From contig CANTFK010000131.1 of assembly GCA_947646735.1 (NCBI GenBank), forward strand, positions 62,001 to 126,000: a DNA stretch of 64,000 nucleotides, written 5' to 3'. Made by a program: the position numbers and the translations under genes. This stretch comes from Peronospora farinosa. Lineage: Eukaryota > Oomycota > Peronosporomycetes > Peronosporales > Peronosporaceae. Shown here in pieces: positions 32,155 through 43,332 of the stretch. Every line of letters begins with the position of its first letter. Within the stretch, counting starts at the first letter, position 1. A model generated the notes under the pieces. It saw only the letters and a program-made list of their open reading frames with translations. It made no database searches and was not told the DNA's origin.

Positions 32155-34754
32155 AGGTAGCGGATACTATTTCTTGATGAGTGCACCTTGCAGTCAATGT
32201 AAAAGTGAAAAGATAAGATGCTGTTCTGAGTGGAAGGCCATGTGTCCAAGATCTTTCGCCGCATTAACGGTTTGAGGTAGAAACATCTTCAAGCGAACCG
32301 TGTTGCATTATAATGGGTGGAGGAGGCTCAAGTTGAACGTGATGCATAGTCACAAGTGCAGGCTTCCCGTCGGAAGTGTGCCACAGTATATTATTGACTG
32401 GGACGGCATGTTCGAGTGTATTCTTAATGACAAGAAAAGGGATACAGGTCTACTAAGATCGGGCTCATTAACGTGGATTCTAGATTTGTTTACGCAATGT
32501 TAGCCAATTTTTTCGATCTACCGAAGTTCACCTGATCTGTAGAAATTACGGTACAACAGGGAAGGCGTCTACGATGTGTAGACAGCTGCTTTATCAAGTT
32601 ACGTTGCTGTAAGTAGATTTATTCAAAATAATCTTGTACATGTATGAATCACGCTTCATGATTCAGATTCATAAATGAAATACTCACTTCCTCAACTGAA
32701 TTATAAATTTTAGAAAATAACTAACTGGGATGAACGAACTCGTATTACCTGAGACATTGATGCGCCTGGAAGAGTTTTTACAGGTGATCAAAAGAAGGCT
32801 GAAGTCAATAAATTTATGATTTATGAATCATGAATCTGAATCATCGCGTGATTTAAATTTATTTCACTTACAAATCATGAATCTGTAATAGGAGGCCTTG
32901 CTGTAACATGGGCAACTCGTAATATGCGAATATATATTAGCACACTTTATCTATAAGAATTTGTTCTTCAACCACCAGTAAACCCCCCAGTCAATAATAA
33001 CATACCTTTTTTGGCGAAGCTTGCCGCGCACCTGCACATGTAGTCCAGCTACATAGTACATCCATTAACTCAGATAGTCTTGTCACATTCCAGCTTCCGA
33101 CACTGATCTCATCGTTCATTCATCTCATATTTGATTGAACGTCATCGATTAATTTATAGGCATGATCAAACCAATCCTTACTCGTAGTACAAACAAAAGT
33201 CAGGACGTCGGGAGAGTACTATATTACTTCTAATCATCGTTGTCTCGTAACATTAAATAAGTGGGTATTGCTAGGGCAGAGGGTAGATCGAAAAAATTGG
33301 CTAACATTGCGTAAACAAATCTAGAATCCACGTTAATGAGCCCGATCTTAGTAGACCTGTATCCCTTTTCTTGTCATTAAGAATACACTCGAACATGCCG
33401 TCCCAGTCAATAATATACTGTGGCACACTTCCGACGGGAAGCCTGCACTTGTGACTATGCATCACGTTCAACTTGAGCCTCCTCCACCCATTATAATGCA
33501 ACACGGTTCGCTTGAAGATGTTTCTACCTCAAACCGTTAATGCGGCGAAAGATCTTGGACACATGGCCTTCCACTCAGAACAGCATCTTATCTTTTCACT
33601 TTTACATTGACTGCAAGGTGCACTCATCAAGAAATAGTATCCGCTACCTATGGTCCAAGTATCCAAAATGCTCCTCGGTCTAGCCGCCATGCTGATGTCA
33701 AGCATCATACCCACGAACCTTGCAGAGCTAGTGCCGGCATTCGAGATATCCACCTTCGACTACGACAACCTCTCCACTGGAAACACGCCCAACGAAGTAC
33801 TCAACGCGCTCAAGCAGGACGGTATCATCAGCTTGGCAAACGTTCCGTCCTACGCCCATGTACGCCGTTCCTATCTCGACTCAGCCGCCGCATGCGCCAT
33901 GTCTGCTCAAGAAGCCGAGGCCGATTTCCTGCTTCACAAGACGCTCACGGACGGCACGAAGCGCTACACCATCAGCGCGCCGTCGGGCCTGGCCGCCAAC
34001 GCCGCTGCCACCACGACGGATGCGGTGTGCCCGGGCTATCAGGACATCTACAACAAGTTCTCGTCGCTTCTCGAGCTGGTGGTGCTTAGTGTGGCCACGA
34101 CGCTCGATGCCACCGACTTCATAACGAAAGACGGCTACGGTCGCCCCGTTTCTAGTCGTAAAATGATAATGGATGCCGTCCGTCTCGACCACTTTCACGT
34201 CTACGAGACGCCATCTCTCCACGATCGCAGACTCATGAGCGACTTCTCCGGCACGCAGACCGATCCTTCGTCCGAAAACGACTTTACGCTCGAGCTGCAC
34301 GAGGACCACGGCATGTTCATCGCGTTCTCCACGCCTACCTTTTACAAGGTTAGTACTGACGGCACGAAGCGCACGTTCGAATCGGTGTCGGCCGGCGGTG
34401 AAAATTACGCGGAGTCGGGTCTCATCATACAAACGCGGGATGGTCGGCGCGTGCGACCCGTGTTGAAGCCTGACGAGGTGACCCTCATGGTTGGCGCGGG
34501 CTTCGAGCACTGGGTGGACACGTCAGAGAAGCTGCCGGCCGTGATGCACGGCATGCGCATGCCCAAGGTGGAAACAATGGCGACAGAGAGTTTACTACGC
34601 GCGTGGTTTGGCAAGATGACGTTGCTACCGTCGTACCAGCGCATGGTGCAGCACATGGACTTTAACGTGCATGTGAACATCACGGCGGAATACGTGCGGC
34701 AGGGGCATCAATCGAACCGTCAGCTGCTGGGCTGCGCTTCTGGTCGTCACTTGG
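31050..34754. repeat. Large inverted repeat carrying two oxygenase genes
   Basis: Left arm about 31050-32522, right arm 33282-34754, spacer 759 bases. Positions pair with a constant sum of 65804 and no length change across the arm (start codons 32154 and 33650 fit exactly). Only a few substitutions were seen, such as the Asn/Ser codon near 32109/33695. The outer boundary lies inside both coding regions, shortly after the shared NRQLLGCA. Confidence 0.92.
32523..33281. other. Spacer between the inverted gene copies
   Basis: AT-rich, no gene seen. It contains an imperfect inverted repeat: 32645-32681 (TGAATCACGC..ATGATTCAGATTC) and 32811-32855 (GAATCATGAATCTGAATC..CGCGTGATT). About 130 bases lie between, so it could be a small foldback element. 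The promoters of both genes lie mostly in the repeat arms (368 identical bases upstream of each ATG), so the two copies should share control signals. Confidence 0.5.
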
Positions 34755-35230
34755 TCGCTTCGGCAGATGAAAAATGTAGCTACAGAGAATGCTCGCTAAA
34801 GCCGAACGCAAAAGTACCTGACGGAGGCTGCCAAACGGTTTGCAACCGAAACCACGAGACCGACGCGAGTGATTGTAGTGCTAGCTGTGACTGCCAAGTA
34901 AGTCTCAATAGCGCAAGCATATGCTGGATGCTCTGTGTCTTGGACCTGGACTCAAACTCATGCAGCCAACAGTCGTGTTCGGGTCAGGCAAGGGTTTGTG
35001 ATTCGCCGTCGGCTCTTCCTGCACCAGCTCCTGCACCAGCTCCTGCACCAGCTCCTGCACCAGCTCTTGCACCAAATGTCACTCTCTCATCTGATACTGT
35101 CCCCTCTCCAATGATTTCGCCTCATCCTCAATCTAACGTTGCGACTCCTTCGTCAAGCACGTCGGTCTCTACGCTGGGCTCTACTAATTTGCCTTTGTCC
35201 AGTGAGACACCTCTTCACGATGCGTGCTAG
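33650..35230 (+). CDS. Secreted 2-oxoglutarate/Fe(II) oxygenase-like protein, long-tail copy
   Basis: 526 residues. The first ~360 are almost the same as the facing gene: signal peptide, HxD at 217-219, distal His300. After NRQLLGCASGRHL the tail differs completely. It has a Cys-rich segment of about 17 cysteines (CSYRECSLK, CQTVCNRN, CSASCDCQVS and so on), then five to six Pro-Ala pairs encoded by a 12-base repeat near 35025-35075, and finally a Ser/Thr-rich end. The tail might mediate wall or surface binding after secretion; that is inference. No C-terminal membrane anchor is visible. The stop is at 35228-35230. Confidence 0.72.
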   Translation: MVQVSKMLLGLAAMLMSSIIPTNLAELVPAFEISTFDYDNLSTGNTPNEVLNALKQDGIISLANVPSYAHVRRSYLDSAAACAMSAQEAEADFLLHKTLTDGTKRYTISAPSGLAANAAATTTDAVCPGYQDIYNKFSSLLELVVLSVATTLDATDFITKDGYGRPVSSRKMIMDAVRLDHFHVYETPSLHDRRLMSDFSGTQTDPSSENDFTLELHEDHGMFIAFSTPTFYKVSTDGTKRTFESVSAGGENYAESGLIIQTRDGRRVRPVLKPDEVTLMVGAGFEHWVDTSEKLPAVMHGMRMPKVETMATESLLRAWFGKMTLLPSYQRMVQHMDFNVHVNITAEYVRQGHQSNRQLLGCASGRHLVASADEKCSYRECSLKPNAKVPDGGCQTVCNRNHETDASDCSASCDCQVSLNSASICWMLCVLDLDSNSCSQQSCSGQARVCDSPSALPAPAPAPAPAPAPAPALAPNVTLSSDTVPSPMISPHPQSNVATPSSSTSVSTLGSTNLPLSSETPLHDAC

Positions 35231-35458
35231 AAAAGTATAAAAAATAATATTTATTATTGAACAAGTATCTATTTTTTCCGTATTTTCTACTAAATCATGT
35301 CAAGACATCCGATAAAAAACCGCATTTGGCAACTTTCCATTTTATATGTTTTTTCCCATCAATTAAGTCCCTATTTTTTAGCTCACGGATTAAATGAAAT
35401 GAGTGGTAAGAATGTATGTCCCTAGTATTTTAAACCTTTTTAATCGTTAGTTTCCTGT

Positions 35459-38400
35459 ATGATAGGCACCCACAAAGCGATCGAGTTATTTAGCAGTAGT
35501 GACGTGTCCTCGTCCAGCGACTCGGGGCCACGTGGCCCACTCCAACGAAGACAAGACAGTTCTAGCAGCAGCGAGGAAAAGGCGCATTTTAAAGCCTCCA
35601 AACGTCACCGGAAGCGCTCCTTACATGATATAAGAATAAAAAGGAAACGTAGGAAGACCAAGAAAGAGTCTAGTGAAAGTGAGAGCGGTCAGGAGAGCCA
35701 AAGCAACGAGGAATACGAGATGAGAGTCGAGCAACTTACTCGCCCTCGTTATCCGATTTTGAAACCGACTAAAGTTGCAGCAGCGACATCTTATGTTGCC
35801 CCAATAAATCGACCAAGACATAATCGAGAGACGCAGGAGATCACGGAAGGGATGAACTTCTATGAATTACAAGCCCAAGAGCAAATGATGGCGCGCTTTC
35901 GAGCACAAAAGCGTAGAAAAGTACCGGTGACCCAGAGACCGGAGCCACGTTCACCCGCAATAGCTCATGTTTTTAGTGAAGATGCCAACCAGGTGTCGGG
36001 CAAGGCAAGTCAATTGATAGAGAAACTGAGCGGTAATGCGTCACACGGAAAAAAGCGAAGAAAGAAACAGGTTCACACTCAAAAAGTTCAAAAATCGGTT
36101 CACTTAGAACGCGTATCGAAGAAACGACATGACGGCGAGAGCGAAAAATACGAGGAGAGTGAGGAAGAGGAATGGCACAGATTTACGGAAAAATCAGCGC
36201 AACGGGAATATTTGCGGAAGCAGAAGCATAATTTGCAAAGTGTGGATGCAGGGATGGTGGGAAACAACCTGGAAAAAGTGTACAAGGAGGTATCTCGAAA
36301 AAGTAGTGATCCTCCCAAGCCAGGTCGTAAGCAGCGAGTAGCTCGAAAAATAGCTTGTACTAAGCAGCCTGCTCTGCAAACTGCGAAACGCAAAATAAGA
36401 CAGCGAGTCGGGCCACTAACGCCACGAAATAGTTTAAGTGAAGTGGAGAGTGAACAGGGGAGTGAAGAGCAAAGCGAAGAGGAAAGCGAAGACGACGAGG
36501 TTGAGCTGGTCACACTGCCGGTGCCCCGGCGTCAAGAAACGGTAAAGTTGCGCAAGAAAGCCACCTCTAAACGGTCCGTGTCGGATTTTTCAAAACAGCG
36601 ATTAGATGGAAAATTGCTAGCTGCTTTGCAGTCCCAAAGTAATGATCCACAAGCTTCCTCGAGAGCTGTTTTTCGTGGCACAAGTGAAACGCAACATTTG
36701 GCCGAAACAATGTCTTTACGGGAGCTGCAAGAGCAGGAAAAGCTGTTATTATTTTTTCATGTGCAGAAGAAGCGTAATTTATCTGGTGTGGCGTCAACAG
36801 TGCGGAAGGGTGAGTATAATGCACACATCACAAACACCAAAGCCAAGACGAATAGTAGCGGTCGTCGAGCTCGAATGGGAGTCAACCAGCAGGAAACTCC
36901 CGACACTCCCTCGTCATTTAAATATATCGCTCCAACCTCTCGAAACGGAATCTTGGAATCAAGTGCTGCATTTGTCTCCGCTGCTGGATGCACAGCAACA
37001 AGTGTGGAAAAGCTTACGAATCCAGTGATACATTCGACAGCCTGGCGACGGCTGTTTTTCGAAGAGGCACCACCAAACATTTTAGACGGCGTATCGATTA
37101 CTCCGTATATCTTTGGTACACGATGCACGGTTCGCCAATGCGGGCTTACCTGATGGATGAACTGACAATTGTTGCTCTGTAGAATCGGATCGACCACTCT
37201 GGACATATGACACAACGGGAGAGCTTAAGGAGAAGATTGAATTTGTAGAGGTAAACCCCCTAGGCGTTGTCATTACAGATGATAAGTCTGAGAATCAGGT
37301 AAGCAAGCTGATTCTCCAGGCGTCTCAGATATGCTCAAGTACATTGAAATTAGAAGCTGTTGATTATGTGCTGTGCTGTGTTCGTAGCCGCCAGGTCAGT
37401 CAGAGGTCAATAAACGCGTGCGGGCGTTGGTGGAGCAGGAGTTGCCACAAATCAAAACGTGCCATGCACGCAGAGTGCGCCATACTTTAAAAGAAATGCG
37501 AAAGCAACTATCCGAATATTTAAAAGCCCATCAAGTGCTGCGTGGTGAACGGTACAGGCGTCTCCGGTGGTCGGAAATAGCAAGTACGTTTTAGTCCACA
37601 TGCAACTCCAGTTGCTTTCTTTTGGTATGATACATTCGACCTGCGCTGACAATCACTTCTCTCTGTCGTGTCTCGTTAAGCAGGCTATCAGTCTTGGTTG
37701 AGTGTGTCCCCAACCGAGCGTGTTGCGGCCAAACGAGTGTTGCAAAACCCTTCACATACAGTTCAGTCATACAATTATTTGGTTGGGTACGTGCGCTATT
37801 TTGTCCAACGAGACCAAACACTTTTCGGATCTTTGGTGTATCCGGAAACTGTCATTGATCTTCCCAATGACATCACTGCCATTCGTCGGTCTTTTACCAT
37901 GATAGGTATCCGTAAGAATGCTTTTGTCGAAGATGATCCAATTTTACGGTATGTGCCTTATCTAGGCGATGGAGAGCGTATGGTCATTGACAACGATCTC
38001 TACTCAGAAACAACTATAAGTAACGAACGCCGTATTGCAGTGTTTGGGGAGGGCAAAGAGCTGAAAACATTAAACCCTGGCGCTCGAGATGACGAAATAA
38101 TGGAGTATCTCTTGCGAGTTATTGTTGGAAAATGTGGAGCGTCTGAGAAAGTGTTTCTGGCACTCCAATACGAAGGAGGGTTTAACCGGCCGCGCATAGA
38201 CTATTGCAGCATGAGAGATCTTGCGAAGACAGAGGAACGTGTAGCAAGACGGATTGTTCAGATAAAGGAAGTGGTTGCGCTTCAGGAACAATTATCCGCA
38301 GACGAGTTGGCAAAAATGTCGGTCGCTGAAATGAACGCTTCTAAAGCCCTACGCAAACTTGTGCAGCCGCATTGGTTTCTGCGCAACAAGCCTGAACCCC

Positions 38401-40169
38401 GATTATTAGCCATCAGACTACAGCCGCCGTTATCATTTTTTGAGTCAAGCTACGCAGATTCTCTAGAGACACTAGGCATACGCGACAGGCCTACATATGA
38501 AGGACTAGTTGAGTCGCATCGAGATCTATTATGCCGGCGCTGTTATTCTTACGACTGCTTTGAGCATGGAATTCAGAATCCTCAACGAAGCATTCGTGCG
38601 GATCCGATTTATCCGATGGTAAGTGTACCAGGGGTTGTGCTTGCCCGACAAGAAGTAGTGATTCAAGAAAGAGATATGGGTGCTGAAGATGGCAGTCTGG
38701 ATTCCTTAACGTCACCTGTGGAGGTTGTCGAGCTGATAGGCAGCTCGTCCTCTGACGAGGAGGAGAGGAAAGGCCAGCAATCACCTGTGGATCAGTCTGC
38801 TTCGCAATCTACTACCTTATATCGTAGGTCCAGGCGAGCACATACTCGAATTAGCTCGTTAGCAAGCAAAAGTCTTCAAACTCAAGAAAAGATGCTAGAA
38901 ACAGAACGACTCGCTGAGCTGGAGAAGCGGAAAAAGCGCCGTGAGAAGTTTGCGCGGGCGGCAGATAAGTCAGAGTATCTGGACAAATCATACCTTCCCG
39001 CTGTCACAGCTACAATTAAAAAGCTGATGTCTAAGATAACGTCGTGCGGTCCTTCCTGTTGGCTGTGTGCTGGTGATACGGATTTAAGCAAAGTCTACGC
39101 ACCTCTGAGGCAGGTAGATTCTGTACTAGTTCAAAAACTTGCATCTACGCTTGGACCAAATGCTTGTATGATTTCAGCAATGCTGAAGAGTCCAAAGTGC
39201 ACGTGCGCACAGATCTCTAGGTTTTTGGCTGGGGAGAAAATGCGAAGAGATAGCGGAGACAATTTGGAAGCAGAAAATGAATCGTTAGTACCAACAGAAA
39301 GGCAGCGAGAAGGCCGACGAAGTGCCGGAGTGGGTTCGAACAGGTCTCTGGCGAAGCGTATTCGTGAACAGCGCAGCTACGACCGCGAGAAAAGATTGAG
39401 CTATGAACCATGCAATCACGCTGGGGTATGTGATGAAACATGTGAGTGCACTAAGCGAGGTCACTCCTGTAACAAGGCTTGCTCCTGTCCGCGCGACTGC
39501 CCTAATCGATTCCAGGGATGCAAGTGCACAACTGGCAACTGCCACACTTCGGCATGCCCGTGCTGGAGTGCTGGACGAGAGTGTGATCCTGATTTTTGCT
39601 TTAATTGTGGGGCCAGCGACGCAGCTGTGATGACGTTTTACCCTGAATTTAAGTCCCGAAGCAGCTACAATCTCAGCATTTGCCACAATGTGAATATGCT
39701 ACGCGGCAGTATCCAAAAGAAGATAGGCATCGCTTTTTCCGCCACACACGGATGGGGAGCATATGCACTTGAGCCAATTCGAAAGGATGAATTTGTGTTA
39801 GAGTATACCGGTGAGCTGATCACGGACGACGAGGCAGAACGGCGAGGCGCGCTCTACGATCGCAAGTGTGTGAGCTACCTGTTTGGCGTGAATAGCGATT
39901 ATGTAGTTGACGCGGCAAAGAAAGGCAACAAGGCCAAGTTTGCCAATCATAGAGCGAAACAGGGGGCAAATCTGCATGTGAAGGTTATCGTTTCTAATGG
40001 GGAGCATCGGATCGGGCTGTTCGCTCGAGAGGCAATCGAGGTAGGCGCTGAGCTGTTTTTCGATTACGGCTACACACACGACAGCGCTCCGAGGTGGAGT
40101 CAGCACGAAAAGCAACAGCCTGAGAAACAGACGTATGACATCGTCGACGACGAGAATGAGTGGGAGTAA
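35459..40169 (+). CDS. Enhancer-of-zeste/EZH2-type histone H3K27 methyltransferase
   Basis: Four exons by my reading: 35459-37115, 37183-37298, 37388-37583, 37684-40169. Introns of 67, 89 and 100 bases have GT/AG ends, phases agree, and a CTGAC branch site lies in the first and third. The product is 1484 residues. The N-terminal ~550 are Ser-rich then Lys/Arg-rich and disordered. The EZH part has YVPYLGDGER, the CRRCYSYDCFEHG motif near residue 940, a CXC cysteine domain from about 1233 (CNHAGVCDETCEC to CDPDFCFNCGASD), and a SET domain from about 1335 (GWGAYALEPI, EYTGELI, FANH near 1411, ELFFDYGY). It would be the catalytic subunit of Polycomb repressive complex 2, placing silencing marks. 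An in-frame stop lies 15 bases before the ATG. That the 5' exon belongs to the same gene is inferred from splice phase. Confidence 0.85.
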
Positions 40170-40435
40170 GTGGTTGCTTTCTCAGGTGATGGTGATGTCC
40201 GTATTAACACTGTCGTGTTGTGTTGTGAATGTTTTCGCGTGTAGACAATGAGAATAATAATGGGGTAAAGGTGGACCATACTGTCCACATGTGAGCGAGG
40301 TCATGGTGGTTCAGCTTTGGCTTGTGAAACATTGTGGTTCTATTCATAGCAGGACACTATAGCAGTCAATGCTGGAAAAGCATTTTCCGTCTGTAAAATA
40401 GTCTTCATGACACGTAGAGGTGTTCAACTTGGCCA

Positions 40436-41520
40436 TGGCGAAATTCTTGCGCGTATGCACAGAATTTTATGCGCTAGCAGCACTGCGAGGAAACACTTCT
40501 ACCGTGAATGTCACCGTTCGAGCTCAACAGCTTCTTTACGAACATGATGCAACGGACGTATTTTCATTGACATGTAGTAAGCCATGGATCAGCCGAGCTC
40601 GTCCGCGAGGTCCTTAAGCTAGTCGGTCATGGTGACTATCCGCAAAAGGTCAACGTGTCATTAACTGAAAAAGTCATGTGTGTACCGCACCGCTGAACTT
40701 GCCTTCCAGAATGCCGTTGACTTTTGCACAGCGGGGCGAGGCCGAACTCCATCTTCAATCGCTACATGTGGCTATACTGGGCAGATGGACGGACAAAGAT
40801 GGTTTTACATACTCAACAATGTCGAAGCTTTTCACTCGCTGGTGCCCCAGTAAAAGGCCCCGCTGGCTCTCCGAAAGTATTTTTGATCGAGTAAGTTTTG
40901 TTGAAGTGCTCGGCAAGTCCTTGGCTTGCTATAGATTATTGTGAATGGAAACAGACCCCCTCGTTTATTAACCGTTATAATTTCCAAGATTTTTAAAAAG
41001 CAGGAAAGTGCGTCCACGGAACATGAGGTAGCGGATGTCAAAAACAATTCCTTCTTTGCCAACTCCGAGCGGTCGCTATGAAAGAGCAACGGCAAGATAA
41101 GGTCGTGAGCAATAGCGTCTATCTCCGCCTAGCAACGGAAATGTTCCAAGACATTATCGTGACGGAACTGCATAGCCTTTGTAATCAATCAGAGACATTT
41201 CGTGGGGTACTACAGTATATTGCGGGACACTTGTAACCATCAAATCATGATTTTAAGCAGCAAATTTGGCCAGAAAAATTGTAAGTTAATTATAGGAGCT
41301 TGCCATCTTCGCATCGAATCACGTGACTGTCGCGCACTCGCAGCAGCAAATGATCACCCTCCACGCTCCACTAACACAAAGCGGGTTACCAACGATCTCA
41401 GTATCAGTAGAATGCCGCGCCCTACCAAGACAGTAAAAAGGGTGAAGGCCCTCTTCAAACGTTTCGTTGAAAACAAAGCGAGAAATTAGGAGAAATCGGG
41501 CGGGAAAATCAAAGGCGAGT
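40436..41520 (+). pseudogene. Unrecognised gene, 5' part, interrupted by family B copy B3
   Basis: Coding-like stretches without an overall open frame: from 40436 MAKFLRVCTEFYALAALRGN; from 40699 LPSRMPLTFAQRGEAELHLQ; around 41080 VYLRLATEMFQDIIVTELHS; and 41410-41486 RMPRPTKTVKRVKALFKRFV. They may be exons of one gene or a decayed gene; I do not recognise the product. Apart from a TAG at 41487, the last frame continues across the target duplication CGAGT into the open frame at 49646. A diverged copy of the 40500-40850 part lies near 52480-52880. Confidence 0.4.
41516..41520. repeat. Target-site duplication CGAGT of B3, left
   Basis: CGAGT directly precedes the LTR start at 41521 and is repeated at 49641-49645 directly after the 3' LTR. 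Confidence 0.9.
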
Positions 41521-42128
41521 TGTAACAGGGTACCTAGTTACACGTAAACATTAAGTAATCTACTTAATGTTTGGTCTAAAAGTATCCATGATTACTTTTG
41601 ACCAGTCACTTGGGTGCGACACACAAATGTGATCCACCCTCGTGAATGTGATATCCATTGAGGATTCACATGAGAAGGGATGACGCTAGTTGAAGCTAGG
41701 CATCACGACGTCTCAGAAGGACGTCAGTTGCGATCTTAAATCTAGATTTAAGATCATGCGACAGGATACGCTTCTAAAGAGTCGCGTATCCGATCTATAT
41801 ATATATATATATATATATAGCCAATCAGTAGTTAAACATATATTTAGTTATAATTAATTAAATATATCTCAGTCTTGAATTTACTTTAACAAGCACACCA
41901 CGCACGAGAAGTTGAGAAACTTCTGCGTGACGTCGGTGTTGTAAGCGTTAAGAAGTTCGTTGCACTCTCGCTCAAGCGAGAGGCAACTGGTGGTACGACT
42001 GCTTAAGCAGTCGACCAATCTCCCAACCACCCTCGCACGCGAAGGTAAGACGGTCTAACCGCTTCCTCGCTTGTGCATAAGGTGTGTGCTCGTAGTACGA
42101 GGCAACTTCGTAGAAGTGCCCGTCTACA
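41521..42128 (+). repeat. 5' LTR of B3
   Basis: TGTAACAGGG to CCGTCTACA. It has a TA microsatellite near 41795-41819 that is longer than in the 3' LTR (near 49320), followed by CCAATCAG. A perfect 24-base palindrome lies at 41732-41755 (GATCTTAAATCT and its complement). Primer site TGGTAGCACTAG is at 42131-42142. Confidence 0.92.
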
Positions 42129-42187
42129 CTTGGTAGCACTAGTAGTCCTTCCCACGACCCGTCTCTCTGAGCGTGCGTGTGGTTGAC

Positions 42188-43270
42188 ATGGCCCTTAATA
42201 TGGACTGGAGTGACTTCCCTCACCTCTCCCAACATCATAGGGAGTTGGCAGAGCATATGGCGCAGGGACTTGGTGAACAAGCCCTGGTCAATCTCTTGCA
42301 TTGTCCTCCTGAGCAACATGTTGCTCAGTTGGAGCAATTTGAGTCGTTTGTGCTCGGACAGCGTAGAAACGCGTCCGAGGTAAACAGCCAAGCCACCGCT
42401 GAGTCCATCACTAAGACTCAGGATGAGCTTAGGCTTGAGCAGGCACGTAATGAGGCGCTCAACAGGACTGTTGAGACGCTCTCTGCCCGGCCTGCTCAAC
42501 CGAGGCCCATTCGGATGGACCCTCCGAAGTTCGATGGAACTAGCCCTCACACGATTGTTCACTGGCTATTAGCAGTGGAGCAATGTGGAGTGGCGCAGCT
42601 CATCGAAGACGACACCAGAATGGTGTCGTATGCCATGTCCGACTTGCGTGGCAAAGCGTCAGAGTGGGCATACTCTGCGCTGATGGCTAATGCTGATGCA
42701 TTTCCATCATGGGCGATCTTTAAGGCAACGATTCGCGCCATGTATAAGCCGCCTAACAACGAAGTGTTGCTTATGGCGAGCTTCTTTGGAGCACGACAGG
42801 CGAAACGCTCTCTGCAAGAGTTTGTGCAGGAGATGCGTTCGCTGTCGGCGTCCATCAATGGGGAACCGATACCAGAGCGTATCAAGGTAGCCACGTTCAT
42901 GAATGGACTTAGGCATGGCCCATCGCGTCAGGCCCTTTTTAGAAAGGTGCCAGCGACGATGGAAGAGGCAATTGACATTGCCTTAGTTGAGGAGCAATCC
43001 TACAACAGCGCCTCGGCGACAGCCTATTACAGGCCGTCGTCCGAGAAGTCTGATGCCACTCCTATGGAGTTAGGCAATGCAGATGTGATCTGCTACAAGT
43101 GCGGCAAGCGAGGCCATATGATGGCTCGCTGCTATGCCAAAGTAGCTGCTGGTGCTAAGGCAGCCAGCAAAAAGGCTCCCTACCCGAAGGGAGGTGCGAA
43201 AAACCAGCGTGCACGACGCACGGGTTCAGCACCTGCCCAAGATGGGTCGGGAAATGCAGGAGCGCAGTAG
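42188..43270 (+). CDS. gag: Gag polyprotein, family B copy B3, intact
   Basis: About 360 residues from the ATG at 42188. Residues 1-110 are helical with a likely coiled coil (TKTQDELRLEQARNEALNRT). The gag core follows (MVSYAMSDLRGKASEWAYSA, LQEFVQEMRSLSASING, KVATFMNGLRHG). One zinc knuckle CYKCGKRGHMMARC (CX2CX4HX4C) lies near 43090-43131, before a basic tail. The stop TAG is in the 5' arm of a hairpin. The pol frame (-1) is open well upstream of this stop, giving a long gag/pol overlap. Confidence 0.93.
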   Translation: MALNMDWSDFPHLSQHHRELAEHMAQGLGEQALVNLLHCPPEQHVAQLEQFESFVLGQRRNASEVNSQATAESITKTQDELRLEQARNEALNRTVETLSARPAQPRPIRMDPPKFDGTSPHTIVHWLLAVEQCGVAQLIEDDTRMVSYAMSDLRGKASEWAYSALMANADAFPSWAIFKATIRAMYKPPNNEVLLMASFFGARQAKRSLQEFVQEMRSLSASINGEPIPERIKVATFMNGLRHGPSRQALFRKVPATMEEAIDIALVEEQSYNSASATAYYRPSSEKSDATPMELGNADVICYKCGKRGHMMARCYAKVAAGAKAASKKAPYPKGGAKNQRARRTGSAPAQDGSGNAGAQ

Positions 43271-43288
43271 GGGCGGGATGCCCTACTG
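43265..43288 (+). promoter_or_regulatory. Hairpin enclosing the gag stop, family B
   Basis: Arms CAGTAGGG (43265-43272) and CCCTACTG (43281-43288) around an eight-base GC-rich loop. The stop TAG is at 43268-43270. It is the same arrangement as at 6736-6765, 14716-14739, 22206-22229 and, on the minus strand, 61089-61114. Confidence 0.6.
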
Positions 43289-43332
43289 TCGCGGACTCTG
43301 AAGCTACCCCTAAGTTCAGAGTGATCGAACAA

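Noticed and set aside
32300..32503. 67-codon frames at the inner ends of the inverted repeat (also 33301-33504)
   Set aside because: Identical only because they lie in the repeat arms; nothing protein-like about the sequence.
30979..35230. RXLR or crinkler effector motif in the secreted proteins
   Set aside because: No RXLR-dEER or LFLAK motif was found; RRLDD in the left tail is C-terminal and outside the expected position.
36100..36513. 137-codon minus-strand frame in the first exon of the EZH gene
   Set aside because: Ser/Leu-rich shadow of a Lys/Glu-rich coding exon; no independent support.
41795..41819. TA run as a promoter signal
   Set aside because: It is a microsatellite whose length varies between LTR copies; TATA function cannot be judged from this.
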